Positions 42,475-52,514 of a stretch of 64,000 nucleotides of DNA are shown here, piece after piece. Below the pieces are notes generated by a model. It ran no database searches. It worked only from the letters and a program-made list of their open reading frames with translations, and was not told the DNA's origin. Numbering within the stretch: position 1 is the first letter of the stretch; each line of letters starts with the position of its first letter. Origin of the DNA: Myxococcus fulvus. Lineage in GTDB: Bacteria; Myxococcota; Myxococcia; Myxococcales; Myxococcaceae. Where the stretch lies: the NCBI RefSeq assembly GCF_900111765.1, contig NZ_FOIB01000007.1, forward strand, positions 495,704-559,703. The letters run 5' to 3'. The position numbers and the translations under genes are program-made.

Positions 42475-44535
42475 ATGAGGTACCTGTGCATCAGCGCGGA
42501 CCCGCAGCATCCCGTCGCGGAGGAGCTCCGACGTCAGGGGCAGGACGTGCTCGTCCGGGGCGAGGCGGCGGAGGCGGACGCGGAGCTGGTGCACGGCCAT
42601 GTGGACGTGCTCATCGTGGAGGCCGCGTCGCTCGCGCCGGATGCGCGGTGGCTGGATGCGCTGCGTGGGCGCGCGCGGCCCGAGGATCCGCTGGTGCTGG
42701 GGCTGGCCGACGAGGCGACGGACGAGGCGCTCGCGCCGCTGTTGTCGGCGGGCGTGGAGGAGTTCCTCGTGGCGCCCTTCCACGCGGTGGAGGTGCGCGC
42801 GCGCAGGCTGCTGCTGGAGCGCCGGGCGGCGCGGCGTCGGCAGATGCAGAGCACCCAGGCGGCGGCGCGCGGAGAGATGGAGCGGCTGGCCTCCATCATC
42901 CAGACGCAGGCGGACGTGGCGCTGGCGGGGTTGGACCTGTCGGGGGTGATGGGCCTGTTGTGCGAGCGCGCGCGGGTGTTGTGCGGCGCGGACGGCGCGG
43001 CGGTGGCGCTGCTGGAGGAGGGCTACGTGGAGTACCGGGTGGCCACCGGCAGCCTGCGGCGGCACATGGGCTTCCGGTTGAAGGTGGAGGGCAGCCTCAC
43101 CGGCACCAGCCTGCTGCGCGGCGAGGTGATGCGCACGGATGACACCGAGGACGACGTGCGCGTCAACGTGGTGGCCACGCGGCAGGTGGGCGCGCGCTCC
43201 ATGGTCTGCGTGCCGTTGTGGCGCGAGGCGAGGCCGGTGGGGGCGTTGAACCTGACGTCGCACCTGCCCAACGCGTTCGATGACCGGGACGTGCGCACGC
43301 TGGAGCTGATGGCGGGTCTGTTGGGCGCGGCCATGGGGAACGCGGCGGAGGCGGCGGCGCGACACGCGTTGATGGAGGAGCGCGCGGCGGCGCTCGCGGC
43401 GCTGCAGGAGTCCCAGGCGCTGTTCGCGGCCTTCATGAACCACAGCCCCGCGGTGGCGTACATGAAGGACGCGCAGGGGCGCCGTGTCTGGGTGAACGAG
43501 CCCTACCGTCGCTTCTTCGGCCTGGCCGATGGCACGGACGTGGTGGGCATGGACGACGCGCGGCTGATGCCGGCAGCCTCGGCCGAGCACGTGCGGCGGG
43601 AGGATCAGGCGGTGCTCGCGTCGGGGGAGCCCAGCGCGACGGAGGGCATGATTCCCGCGCCGGATGGCTCGGAGCGGCACTGGCTCACCTACCGCTTCAT
43701 CGTGCGCGAGCACTCGGGGCGGCGGCTCCTGGGGGGTGTGTCATTGGACGTCACGGACCGCAAGGCGATGCAGGCGCAGCTCGTGGTGTCGGACCGGCTG
43801 GCCGCGGTGGGCACGCTGGCGGCGGGCGTGGCGCATGAAATCAACAACCCGCTGGCCTTCGTGCTCTCCAACCTGTCGTTCCTCTCCGTGGAGCTGCAGA
43901 ACGTGACGCGCGAGCTGCCTCCGGGGCGCACGTCCGAGATGGAGGAGGTGCTGCGCGAGGCGGTGGATGGCGCGCACCGGGTGCGGCAGATCGTCCGGGA
44001 TTTGAGGACCTTCTCGCGCGGGGACGACGAGGTGTCCACCGCCGTCAACCTGCAGGCGGTGCTCGAGTCCGCCATCACCATGGCGCGCGGGGAGCTGAAG
44101 ATGCGGGCGCAGATCATCCGCGACTTCGGCGACGTGCCTCCGGTGGAGGGCAGCGAGGGCCGCTTCGGACAGGTGTTCCTCAACCTGCTCATCAACGCCG
44201 CGCACGCGATTCCGGAGGGCAAGCCGGAGCACAACGAGGTGCGCGTGGTGCTGCGCGCCTCGGGAGACCGGGTCATCGTGGAGGTGAGCGACACCGGCGT
44301 GGGCATGACGCCGGAGGTGCGCGCGCGCATCTTCGACCCGTTCTTCACCACCAAGCCCGTGGGGGAGGGCACGGGGCTGGGGCTGTCCATCTGCCACGGC
44401 ATCGTCACCGGCTTCGGCGGGGACATCTCCGTGGAGAGCGAGGTGGGGCGGGGCAGCACCTTCCGCGTCTCCCTGCCGGTGGGGCACCGCGCGCGAGCGC
44501 TGGGGCGCCCCCCTCCGTTGCACCTGGTGGGCTGA
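42475..44535 (+). CDS. Sensor histidine kinase: pseudo-receiver, GAF, PAS, HisKA, HATPase
   Basis: A 686-residue cytoplasmic kinase. Residues 1-120 look like a response-regulator receiver but the phosphoacceptor position reads Glu (VLIVEAAS) and the conserved Lys of the KP turn is Ala (FLVAPF), so it is probably not phosphorylated. A coiled linker follows, then GAF (about 145-295), PAS (about 325-445, AFMNHSPAVAYMKDAQG), HisKA with His in AAGVAHEINNPLAFV, and the ATPase with N box FLNLLINAAHAI, G1 VSDTGVGM and G2 GTGLGLSICHGIV. There is no membrane segment. I chose ATG at 42475; an earlier ATG at 42406 would add 23 residues. No cognate regulator is adjacent. Confidence 0.92.
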   Translation: MRYLCISADPQHPVAEELRRQGQDVLVRGEAAEADAELVHGHVDVLIVEAASLAPDARWLDALRGRARPEDPLVLGLADEATDEALAPLLSAGVEEFLVAPFHAVEVRARRLLLERRAARRRQMQSTQAAARGEMERLASIIQTQADVALAGLDLSGVMGLLCERARVLCGADGAAVALLEEGYVEYRVATGSLRRHMGFRLKVEGSLTGTSLLRGEVMRTDDTEDDVRVNVVATRQVGARSMVCVPLWREARPVGALNLTSHLPNAFDDRDVRTLELMAGLLGAAMGNAAEAAARHALMEERAAALAALQESQALFAAFMNHSPAVAYMKDAQGRRVWVNEPYRRFFGLADGTDVVGMDDARLMPAASAEHVRREDQAVLASGEPSATEGMIPAPDGSERHWLTYRFIVREHSGRRLLGGVSLDVTDRKAMQAQLVVSDRLAAVGTLAAGVAHEINNPLAFVLSNLSFLSVELQNVTRELPPGRTSEMEEVLREAVDGAHRVRQIVRDLRTFSRGDDEVSTAVNLQAVLESAITMARGELKMRAQIIRDFGDVPPVEGSEGRFGQVFLNLLINAAHAIPEGKPEHNEVRVVLRASGDRVIVEVSDTGVGMTPEVRARIFDPFFTTKPVGEGTGLGLSICHGIVTGFGGDISVESEVGRGSTFRVSLPVGHRARALGRPPPLHLVG

Positions 44536-44544
44536 GGTTCGACG

Positions 44545-45336
44545 TCAGTCGCGTCCGTGTCGGAACAGCGGATGGAACACGCGGGGCGCCTTCTTCTTGC
44601 GCACGCAGCGGGTGTCCGCGCTCATGTAGCAGGCGGAGAACGCGCGGCGCCTCAGGCCGGGGCGGCCACGGCCGGAGCGGTGCCACAGGTGGTTGTGCAC
44701 CAGGATGACCTCGCCCGCGAGCGCGGGGAGGGGCACCGCGCGGCGCTCCGCGTCCTCGGCGGCCACCTGGTCCGGAGGGATGACGCCGCCCAGCTCCGTC
44801 ACCAGGCCACGCCGGTGACTGCCGGGCACCACCTCCAGGCATCCGCCGTCCTCGGGGGCGTCATCCAGCGCGGTCCACAGCTGGAGCTCCGGCTCCTGGG
44901 TGAGTCCCCAGAGCCGACCTCCGTCCTGGTGCCAGGGCAGGTTGCTGCCGCCGGCCTGGCCCTTGTGGAAGAGGATGGCGCGATACAGGACGATGTCGCC
45001 GGGGATGCGCGCTCGGACGAGGCGCTCGAACAGCGGATTCTCCATCCACGCGAGGAAGCGCGCGTCCTTCTCCAGCTTCTCCAGCTTGCGGTAGTCCAGC
45101 GAGGGCCCCTGCCACCCGAGGCCCAGGGGCGCGTCCTCGTAGCGTCCGGTGGCGGCGTCCGGCTGGAAGAACATGCCGGGGTAGACCACGCGGCCGAGCA
45201 TCAGGTCGTCCGCCCGCTCGCGCAGGGCCACGAGGCCTTCCTCGTCCAGGACCCTGCCCAGCCGGGCATAGCCATGCTCGGCGTAGTGCGCCAGCACCGG
45301 GGCGAGGTCGAGCTCCTGCGCGTCGTCACGAAGCAT
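44545..45336 (-). CDS. Phytanoyl-CoA-dioxygenase-family (PhyH) oxygenase
   Basis: A 263-residue Fe(II)/2OG-type oxygenase. Iron ligands: HxD in LPWHQDGGR and distal His in HNHLWHRSG, with Arg in RPGLRRRAFSACYM for the co-substrate. The family hydroxylates lipids, amino acids and antibiotic intermediates. The context gives no substrate. The adjacent genes are a kinase and an alpha/beta hydrolase, which is divergent. Third oxygenase of this chemistry in the window after the TauD and P4H enzymes, none closely related to another. Confidence 0.88.
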   Translation of the reverse strand: MLRDDAQELDLAPVLAHYAEHGYARLGRVLDEEGLVALRERADDLMLGRVVYPGMFFQPDAATGRYEDAPLGLGWQGPSLDYRKLEKLEKDARFLAWMENPLFERLVRARIPGDIVLYRAILFHKGQAGGSNLPWHQDGGRLWGLTQEPELQLWTALDDAPEDGGCLEVVPGSHRRGLVTELGGVIPPDQVAAEDAERRAVPLPALAGEVILVHNHLWHRSGRGRPGLRRRAFSACYMSADTRCVRKKKAPRVFHPLFRHGRD

Positions 45337-45440
45337 GCGCCCTCATACCTCGGACACCGCGGGTGGAGGAGTGTGGCGATGGGGGCCAGGGGCACGCACG
45401 GCTTGCGCGCTCGCCGTCCCCGCACCATGGTGAGGGCGGC

Positions 45441-46394
45441 ATGCCCTACCGTCGCACCACGCGCTTCGTCGTCGCTCCGGATGGAACCCGGGTGGCCTGG
45501 CATACGCACCTGGGGGATCTGCTCGAGGAGTCCTCGGGCGAGGTGCTCAAGCCTCGCGCCACCGTGCTTTTGAGCAACGGCATCGGCTCCTCGGAGAACT
45601 TCTGGCGCCACGTCGTCGCCAGCCTGGAGCAGGACCACCGGGTGGTGCACTGGAACTACCGGGGCCACGGCGGCAGCGAGGAGTCGCGCGGTGGCGACTA
45701 CGACTTCTCCGTGCACGTGGGGGATTTGGAGCGCGTCACGGAGGAGGTGATGGCGCTCGGCGACGGACGGCCTCCGCACCAGGTGGCCTACTCCATGGGC
45801 GTGCGCGTCCTGCTGGAGCTGTATCGCCGCCGTCCGGACCTGGTGCCGGCGATGACGCTCATCGCGGGGAGTCCGGGCGCGGCGGGCTCGGGGGACTCGG
45901 GGCTGGCGGCGCGAACCCTGTTGGGAACGGCGCGCGAGGCGCTCCGGCTGGCGACACCCGCGGTACCCCTGGCCACGCCCGTGGTGCGCGCGTTCCTGGG
46001 CAGCCGGCTGGCGTATCCGTTGGCCCGCGCGGTGGGTGCGCTTCGGCCCCGGGCTCCGCGTGACGACATCGACGAGTTCCTTTACGCGCTGCGCACGATG
46101 AGCCCCACGGCCTATTGGTACACGCTGCGTGGGTTCGCGGAGGGGCACGCGTGGGATGTGCTGCCCCAGGTCCGGGTTCCCACGCAGATCATCGCCGCGC
46201 GTCATGACACCCTCGTCCCGCTGAGGGAGATGGTGCGCATGCGTGACGCGCTGCCGCATGCCCACTGGATGCTGGTGGAGGACGCGGGGCACGCGGGATT
46301 GCTGGAGGCCGGGACGGAGATCGCCGACGCGGTGCGCGGCTTCCTCATCGACCACGGGCTGCGGCCGGCGGAGGCACCCCCTCCTTCGTCGTGA
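45441..46394 (+). CDS. Alpha/beta hydrolase
   Basis: A 317-residue hydrolase. Oxyanion region SNGIGSSENFW, the dyad HWNYRGHGGS, nucleophile elbow AYSMGVR with Ser (Ala in place of the first Gly), Asp in AARHDTLVP and His in EDAGHAGLL. Similar to esterases and peptidases of the Rv-type/YbfF group; the substrate is unknown. I chose ATG at 45441 with GAGGG upstream instead of the 26-residue longer start at 45363, since the earlier region has no matching family sequence. No signal peptide. Confidence 0.88.
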   Translation: MPYRRTTRFVVAPDGTRVAWHTHLGDLLEESSGEVLKPRATVLLSNGIGSSENFWRHVVASLEQDHRVVHWNYRGHGGSEESRGGDYDFSVHVGDLERVTEEVMALGDGRPPHQVAYSMGVRVLLELYRRRPDLVPAMTLIAGSPGAAGSGDSGLAARTLLGTAREALRLATPAVPLATPVVRAFLGSRLAYPLARAVGALRPRAPRDDIDEFLYALRTMSPTAYWYTLRGFAEGHAWDVLPQVRVPTQIIAARHDTLVPLREMVRMRDALPHAHWMLVEDAGHAGLLEAGTEIADAVRGFLIDHGLRPAEAPPPSS

Positions 46395-46671
46395 CGCCGG
46401 GTGTGACTCTTCTGTGTCGGAGAGACTTCGCGCAAACACAGGCAGTGTCTGTGTCTGTGTCTGGGATGTCTCACGAAGGAACAGGGACTGCGGGGTTGTC
46501 TCGGCCCTGCGCGTAAATCTTTGAATTGCTTGAATTTCCCTGGGGTGAAACCCACCCGGTGGGTGGCAATTTGCTACGGCGATGTTGAAATTTTGCCAGC
46601 TCGAAGGAGCAACGACGGTTGTAGGCTGCAGGCCCCCCCGCAGGTCACACCTACTTCGGAGTCTCTCCTTC

Positions 46672-49600
46672 ATGTCTTTCCGCCAATTGCTGGCGCCGCT
46701 CACGGCGCTACTCCTGGTCGTCACCGCCTGCGGCGATGATGATCCTCCCAGTCCTGTCTGTGGCAACGGTGTCGTCGAGCGCGGCGAAGCCTGTGACGAC
46801 GGAAACACCACCAACGGCGATGGGTGTGAGAGCTCATGTCAGCCGACCCCGAAGCCGGATGCCGGTCCGGGCGGAGGCGACGGCGGCCCGGGTGAGCCCG
46901 ACGCGGGTCCCGGTGAAACGGACGGCGGGAATGTCGAGCCCGACGCGGGTCCGGGTGAGACGGACGGCGGCAATGTCGAGCCCGACGCGGGTCCGGGTGA
47001 GACGGATGGCGGCTCGGGAACCCCTGATTCGGGTCCTGGTGAGACGGATGGCGGCTCGGGGACTCCCGATTCGGGTCCGGGCGAGACGGATGGCGGCTCG
47101 GTGGAGCCCGACGCGGGTCCTGGTGAGACGGATGGCGGCTCGGTGGAGCCCGACGCGGGTCCTGGTGAGACGGACGGCGGCTCGGGGACTCCCGACGGCG
47201 GCCCGGGTGAGCCCGACGCGGGTCCTGGTGGCGGCACCGTCGTGATGTGCCCCGCGGCGAACCTGCCTCCTCCGACGACGGGGAGCTGCACGGTGACGTC
47301 GGGGAACGCGGCGAAGCTGTTCACCGGCATCGTGCTGGCGCCGGACAAGGTCTATCACGGCGGTCAGGTGCTCGTGGACTCCGCGGGGGTCATCCAGTGC
47401 GTGAGCTGTGATTGCTCGCAGGCCGCGGGCGCGGCCTCGGCCACGCAGGTGACCTGCCCGCAGGCGGTGGTGTCGCCGGGTCTCATCAACGCGCACGACC
47501 ACATCACCTTCCAGAAGGCGCCCTTCGCCCGGACGGACGAGAAGTACGAGCACCGTCACGACTGGCGCCAGGGCAACAACCAGCATACGCGCCTGGCCGC
47601 GGGCAACACGGTGGGCGCGGACGGCCTTCGCTGGGCGGAGCTGCGCCAGGTCATCGCGGGCACCACGTCCATCGCCGGCTCCGGCGGCGCCAAGGGCCTG
47701 CTGCGCAACCTGGACGCGCCGAACACGTCCGACACGGGCACCAACCAGGAAGGCCTGGGCGCGGGCTCGGGCGCGGAGTATCAGACGTTCCCCCTGGGTG
47801 ACTCGGATGGTCGCGAGCGCGCGAGCGGCTGTGACTACGAGCGCGTCGACTCGCCGTCGGTCATCCCGGCCGCCTCGGCCTACCTGCCGCACATCGCCGA
47901 GGGCATCGAGACGAGCGCGCGCAACGAGTTCCTCTGCCTCTCCGGTCAGCAGTCCGGTGGCCAGAACATCCTCAGCTCCCGCACCGCCCTGGTCCACGGC
48001 ATCGGCCTGAGCGCCAGCGACATCCGGATGATGGCCACCTCGAGCACCAGCCTGGTCTGGTCGCCGCGCTCCAACATCGGCCTGTACGGCGACACCGCGG
48101 CCATCCCGCTCTACAAGTACCTGGGCGTCAACATGACGCTGGGCACCGACTGGCTGCAGTCCGGCTCCATGAACATCCTGCGCGAGCTGCGCTGCGCGGA
48201 CGACCTGGACAGCGATTACTTCAATGACTCGCTCAGCGACACGGAGACGTGGGCGCTGGTGACGGGCAACGCGGCGCACGCCTTCCAGGCGACGAACACC
48301 GGCGCGCTGGTGCCGGGCAAGGTGGCGGACGTGGCCATCTTCCGGCTCAACGGCCACGTGGCCTCTCCGCACCGCGCCGTCATCCGCGCGGAGCCCGCGG
48401 ACGTGGTGCTGACGATGCGCGGCGGCAAGGCGCTCTACGGCGAGTCCGCCGTCGTCTCCGCCCTGAGCGGCGGCGGCTGCGACACGCTGGATGTCTGCGG
48501 CGTCGAGCGCTCGGTGTGCCTCCAGTCCGAAATCAGCATGACGCTGTCCACGCTCCAGTCGCGCAACTCCGGCGCCTACCCGCTGTTCGCGTGCGGCGTG
48601 CCGGCGGACGAGCCGACGTGCGAGCCGTCCCGCACCTCCACCAACGCGCGCTGGCCGGCCTCCGTGTCGGGCTCCACCGTGTACTCCGGTGGCGTGTCGG
48701 GCGCGGACGTGGATGGCGATGGCATCGCCGACGACGTGGACAACTGCCCGGGGGTGTTCAACCCGGTGCGCCCGATGGACCAGGGCGTGCAGCCCGACGT
48801 CGACGGCGACGGCGTGGGTGACGCGTGCGACGTGTGCCCGTTCGCGCCCGGCACCACCGAGTGCACCCGCCCCAACCCGAACGACACCGACGGCGACGGC
48901 GTCCCCAACGCCTCGGACAACTGCCCCAACACGCACAACCCGGACCAGGCGGACTCGGATGGCGACGGCAAGGGCGACGCGTGCGACCTCTGCCCGACGC
49001 CCAACCCGGGTGACGCGGCCTGCGCGCTGTCCATCTACACGGTGAAGCAGCCGGGACCCGGTGGAACGTCTCCGTGGGTGGGCCAGCGCGTGTTCATCGC
49101 CAACGCCACCGTCACCGGCGTGGGCGCGACGGGCTTCTTCGTGCAGGTCAACCCGCTGGACCAGGGCTACCAGGGCCCGGACTACTCCGGTGCCTTCGTC
49201 TTCACCCGCACGGCGCCGCCGAGCACCGTGGCGGCCGGCTCCCGCGTGAATGTCGACGCGACGGTGGCCAACTACTTCGGTCAGCTCCAGCTGGCCTCGC
49301 CCTCCGTGGAGGTCCTCACCCAGGGCAGCACGCTGCCTCCGCCGCTGGTGGTGACGCCCGCCGAGGTGGGTACGGGTGGCTCGCGTGCCACGCAGCTGGA
49401 GGGTGTGCTGGTGCGCGTGTCGCAGGTGCAGGTGACGAACATCGCGCCCGCGCCGGGTGGCGGCGACACCGCGCCCACCGGTGAGTTCGAGGTGGACGGC
49501 GCGCTGCGCATCAACGACTACCTGTTCTCGTTCCCGCTGCCGGCGCTGGGAGACCGCTACTTCTCCATCACCGGCGTGCTGGAGCTGCGCAATGACCACT

Positions 49601-50835
49601 CGAAGATCGAGCCGCGCTCCGCCGCGGACCTCGTGCCCGCGAGCACGGGCGAGGTGTCGCTGGCCTCGCTGGCGCCCACGGGCGTCTTCGTGCGCTCGGG
49701 CGTCAACGGCCCGACGTTCCCGGAGCCGCTGACGGTGTCGCTCACCGGGCCGGTGACGGTGGACACGGTGGTGACGGTGGCGTCGTCCAGCCCCGCCGTC
49801 TCCGTGGTGGGAGGCCAGGTGGTGATCCCCGCGGGCGAGCGCTCCGCGGTGGTGCTCCTGAACACCGATTCCGCATTGGACCCGGACGCGAAGAAGGCCA
49901 CCCTCACGGCCACGCTGGGCACGGTGTCCCGCGAGGCCACGGTGACGGTGCTGGCGGTGGACCAGCCGGCGGCGCTGGAGCAGCTGTCTCCCGAGCTCGT
50001 CGTGGTGACGGGCGGCGGGACGGCCACGCTCACGGTGACGCTGGATGTGCCTCCGTCGGTGGACACGGTGGTGAGCCTGTCCGTGCAGCCGGCCAGCCTG
50101 GGCGGGGTGCCGGCCCAGGTGGTGGTGCGCGCCGACACGCTGTCCGCGAAGTTCGACTTCACGGCGGCCAACGTCAGCGGCGAGGGCCAGGTGGTGGCGA
50201 GCCTGGGCGGCGACTCGGTGTCCGCGCAGCTGCGCGTCACGGAGCAGCCCGCGGGCGCCAACCACGTGGTCATCAGCGAGGCGGCGCCGGCGGGCCCGGG
50301 CGGCGCGAACGACGAGTTCGTCGAGCTGTTCAACCCGACGACGAGCCCGGTGGACCTGTCCGGCTGGAAGCTCCAGTACAAGAGCGCGACGGGCACCACG
50401 TACCTGTCCTTCACGCTGCCCGCGGGGTCGGTCATCCAGCCCCGGGGCTTCTTCCTGGTGACGCATCCGGACTACAGCGGCGCCCCCGCGGGTGACGCGA
50501 GCTGGGGTCCGGCGTTCTCCATGTCCGCCAGCCGCACCGGCGGTGGCAACCTGCGCCTGGGTGGGCCGGGGCTGACCACCAACATGAACGACCCGGCCAA
50601 GGTGGATGCCTTCGCCTACGGGACGGGCAATGCCCCCGAGGGCACCGCCTTCCCGACGGTCCCCGCGGAGGCCGGCTCCTTCGAGCGCAAGGCGACCATC
50701 TCCTCGACGGCGGCCACCATGGAGGGCGGCTCGGACGCGGCGGCGGGCAACGGGTTTGACTCGGATGACAACGCGTCCGACTTCATCCTCCGGACGCAGC
50801 GCCAGCCGCAGAACAGCGCCAGTCCCACGGAGTAG
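46672..50835 (+). CDS. Mosaic surface lipoprotein: Cys-rich repeat, amidohydrolase, TSP3 repeats, OB-like, Lamin-tail domain
   Basis: A 1387-residue exported lipoprotein. Lipobox LLVVTAC with Gly-Asp after Cys. Domains in order: Myxococcus Cys-rich repeat (CGNGVVERGEACDDGN, about 25-55); seven 14-residue repeats of the type EPDAGPGETDGGNV (linker to the surface); an amidohydrolase region about 200-615 (SPGLINAHDHITF, KVADVAIFRLNG); calcium-binding thrombospondin-3-like repeats (DVDGDGIADDVDNCP, DTDGDGVPNASDNCP) about 675-785; an OB-like module with VGQRVFIANATVTGV; Ig-like beta regions; and a lamin-tail domain near the end (NDEFVELFNPTTSPVDLSGWKL). ATG at 46672 is preceded by weak AT-rich sequence. 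Hydrolase metal sites (HDH, HGIGLS, GTDW) look intact. The substrate is unknown. A hairpin follows the stop. Confidence 0.88.
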   Translation: MSFRQLLAPLTALLLVVTACGDDDPPSPVCGNGVVERGEACDDGNTTNGDGCESSCQPTPKPDAGPGGGDGGPGEPDAGPGETDGGNVEPDAGPGETDGGNVEPDAGPGETDGGSGTPDSGPGETDGGSGTPDSGPGETDGGSVEPDAGPGETDGGSVEPDAGPGETDGGSGTPDGGPGEPDAGPGGGTVVMCPAANLPPPTTGSCTVTSGNAAKLFTGIVLAPDKVYHGGQVLVDSAGVIQCVSCDCSQAAGAASATQVTCPQAVVSPGLINAHDHITFQKAPFARTDEKYEHRHDWRQGNNQHTRLAAGNTVGADGLRWAELRQVIAGTTSIAGSGGAKGLLRNLDAPNTSDTGTNQEGLGAGSGAEYQTFPLGDSDGRERASGCDYERVDSPSVIPAASAYLPHIAEGIETSARNEFLCLSGQQSGGQNILSSRTALVHGIGLSASDIRMMATSSTSLVWSPRSNIGLYGDTAAIPLYKYLGVNMTLGTDWLQSGSMNILRELRCADDLDSDYFNDSLSDTETWALVTGNAAHAFQATNTGALVPGKVADVAIFRLNGHVASPHRAVIRAEPADVVLTMRGGKALYGESAVVSALSGGGCDTLDVCGVERSVCLQSEISMTLSTLQSRNSGAYPLFACGVPADEPTCEPSRTSTNARWPASVSGSTVYSGGVSGADVDGDGIADDVDNCPGVFNPVRPMDQGVQPDVDGDGVGDACDVCPFAPGTTECTRPNPNDTDGDGVPNASDNCPNTHNPDQADSDGDGKGDACDLCPTPNPGDAACALSIYTVKQPGPGGTSPWVGQRVFIANATVTGVGATGFFVQVNPLDQGYQGPDYSGAFVFTRTAPPSTVAAGSRVNVDATVANYFGQLQLASPSVEVLTQGSTLPPPLVVTPAEVGTGGSRATQLEGVLVRVSQVQVTNIAPAPGGGDTAPTGEFEVDGALRINDYLFSFPLPALGDRYFSITGVLELRNDHSKIEPRSAADLVPASTGEVSLASLAPTGVFVRSGVNGPTFPEPLTVSLTGPVTVDTVVTVASSSPAVSVVGGQVVIPAGERSAVVLLNTDSALDPDAKKATLTATLGTVSREATVTVLAVDQPAALEQLSPELVVVTGGGTATLTVTLDVPPSVDTVVSLSVQPASLGGVPAQVVVRADTLSAKFDFTAANVSGEGQVVASLGGDSVSAQLRVTEQPAGANHVVISEAAPAGPGGANDEFVELFNPTTSPVDLSGWKLQYKSATGTTYLSFTLPAGSVIQPRGFFLVTHPDYSGAPAGDASWGPAFSMSASRTGGGNLRLGGPGLTTNMNDPAKVDAFAYGTGNAPEGTAFPTVPAEAGSFERKATISSTAATMEGGSDAAAGNGFDSDDNASDFILRTQRQPQNSASPTE
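46894..47187 (+). repeat. Seven 42-base tandem repeats inside the lipoprotein gene
   Basis: Each unit encodes EPDAGPGETDGGxx or TPDSGPGETDGGxx (14 residues). Copies differ by synonymous and a few amino-acid changes. The encoded region is acidic, flexible and likely a spacer. It is not a CRISPR, as the units are directly abutting, in frame and without spacers. Confidence 0.9.
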
Positions 50836-50853
50836 TTGACTCAGGGCCTTCCG

Positions 50854-50884
50854 GCCCCTACCGGGTCCATCAACCGGTAGGGGC
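50854..50884 (+). terminator. Hairpin terminator after the mosaic lipoprotein gene
   Basis: Perfect 11-base stem (GCCCCTACCGG and CCGGTAGGGGC) with a 9-base loop, 18 bases beyond the stop codon. No T-run follows. Confidence 0.65.
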
Positions 50885-50920
50885 TGGAAAACCCGGCGCG
50901 GCCGGGCCATAAGCGTTCCC

Positions 50921-51703
<783 letters not shown>

Positions 51704-51721
51704 CCCCCCTCGAGGCTCTCA

Positions 51722-52492
51722 ATGAACGCACTGCTCTCCATCTGGACCTGGGTCGAGATTGGCATCGTCGCGCTGGTCGGCTTCTTCGTTCAGCTCGTCA
51801 TCGCCATCTTCACGTTGCCGTTCGACAAGAAGCGCTACGCGGTGGGGCGGTGCTTCCGCATGGTGGGGGTCACCGCCGCGAAGCTGACGCCGTACTGGCG
51901 CTTCGGCATCCACGGCCCGGTGCCGGACCAGGTGGCCCCCAACACGGTGGTGGTCAGCAACCACGAGTCCAACGCCGACCCGTTCCTCATCTCCCGGCTG
52001 CCGTGGGAGATGAAGTGGCTGGGCAAGGCGAGCCTGTTCAAGGTGCCGGTGGTGGGGTGGATGATGGGCATCGCCGGGGACATCCCCGTGCACCGCGGCG
52101 ACAAGGAGTCCGCCACGGGCGCCATGGCGCGCTGCAAGCAGTGGATGAGCAAGGGCATGCCGGTGATGATCTTCCCGGAGGGTACCCGGTCGAAGACGGA
52201 CGAGCTGTTGCCCTTCAAGGACGGCGCCTTCCGCCTGGCCATCGAGCAGCAGGCGGACGTGCTCCCGCTGGCGGTGAGCGGCACGCGCAAGGCGCTGCCC
52301 AAGCACTCCTGGCGCTTCTCCACCTCGCGCGGCCTGGTGACGGTGGGCACGCCCATCTCCACCAAGGGCATGACGCTCGACGACGTGGAGAGGCTCAAGA
52401 CGCTGGTGCGCGAGCAGATCCTCGCCCTGCGCGCCACGCTGCAGCCGCTCACCCAGGACGCCGCGGCGCCGGGGGCTCCCAGCGCCGCGTAG
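51722..52492 (+). CDS. plsC: 1-acyl-sn-glycerol-3-phosphate acyltransferase
   Basis: A 256-residue inner-membrane acyltransferase that adds the second acyl group to lysophosphatidic acid. The family motifs are VVSNHESNADPF (HxxxxD), VPVHRGDKES and IFPEGTRSK. One N-terminal membrane helix (VEIGIVALVGFFVQLVIAIF). GAGG precedes the ATG at 51722. Other LPLAT-fold acyltransferases cannot be excluded, but motif spacing is canonical. Confidence 0.9.
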   Translation: MNALLSIWTWVEIGIVALVGFFVQLVIAIFTLPFDKKRYAVGRCFRMVGVTAAKLTPYWRFGIHGPVPDQVAPNTVVVSNHESNADPFLISRLPWEMKWLGKASLFKVPVVGWMMGIAGDIPVHRGDKESATGAMARCKQWMSKGMPVMIFPEGTRSKTDELLPFKDGAFRLAIEQQADVLPLAVSGTRKALPKHSWRFSTSRGLVTVGTPISTKGMTLDDVERLKTLVREQILALRATLQPLTQDAAAPGAPSAA

Positions 52493-52514
52493 TGGCGTCG
52501 ACGACGGATGCCGC

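Noticed and set aside
46560..46580. Possible sigma-54 promoter (TGGCAATTTGC).
   Set aside because: The distance between the GG and GC elements is too short for a sigma-54 site.
46894..47187. Possible CRISPR array.
   Set aside because: Units abut without spacers and are in frame with a conserved protein.
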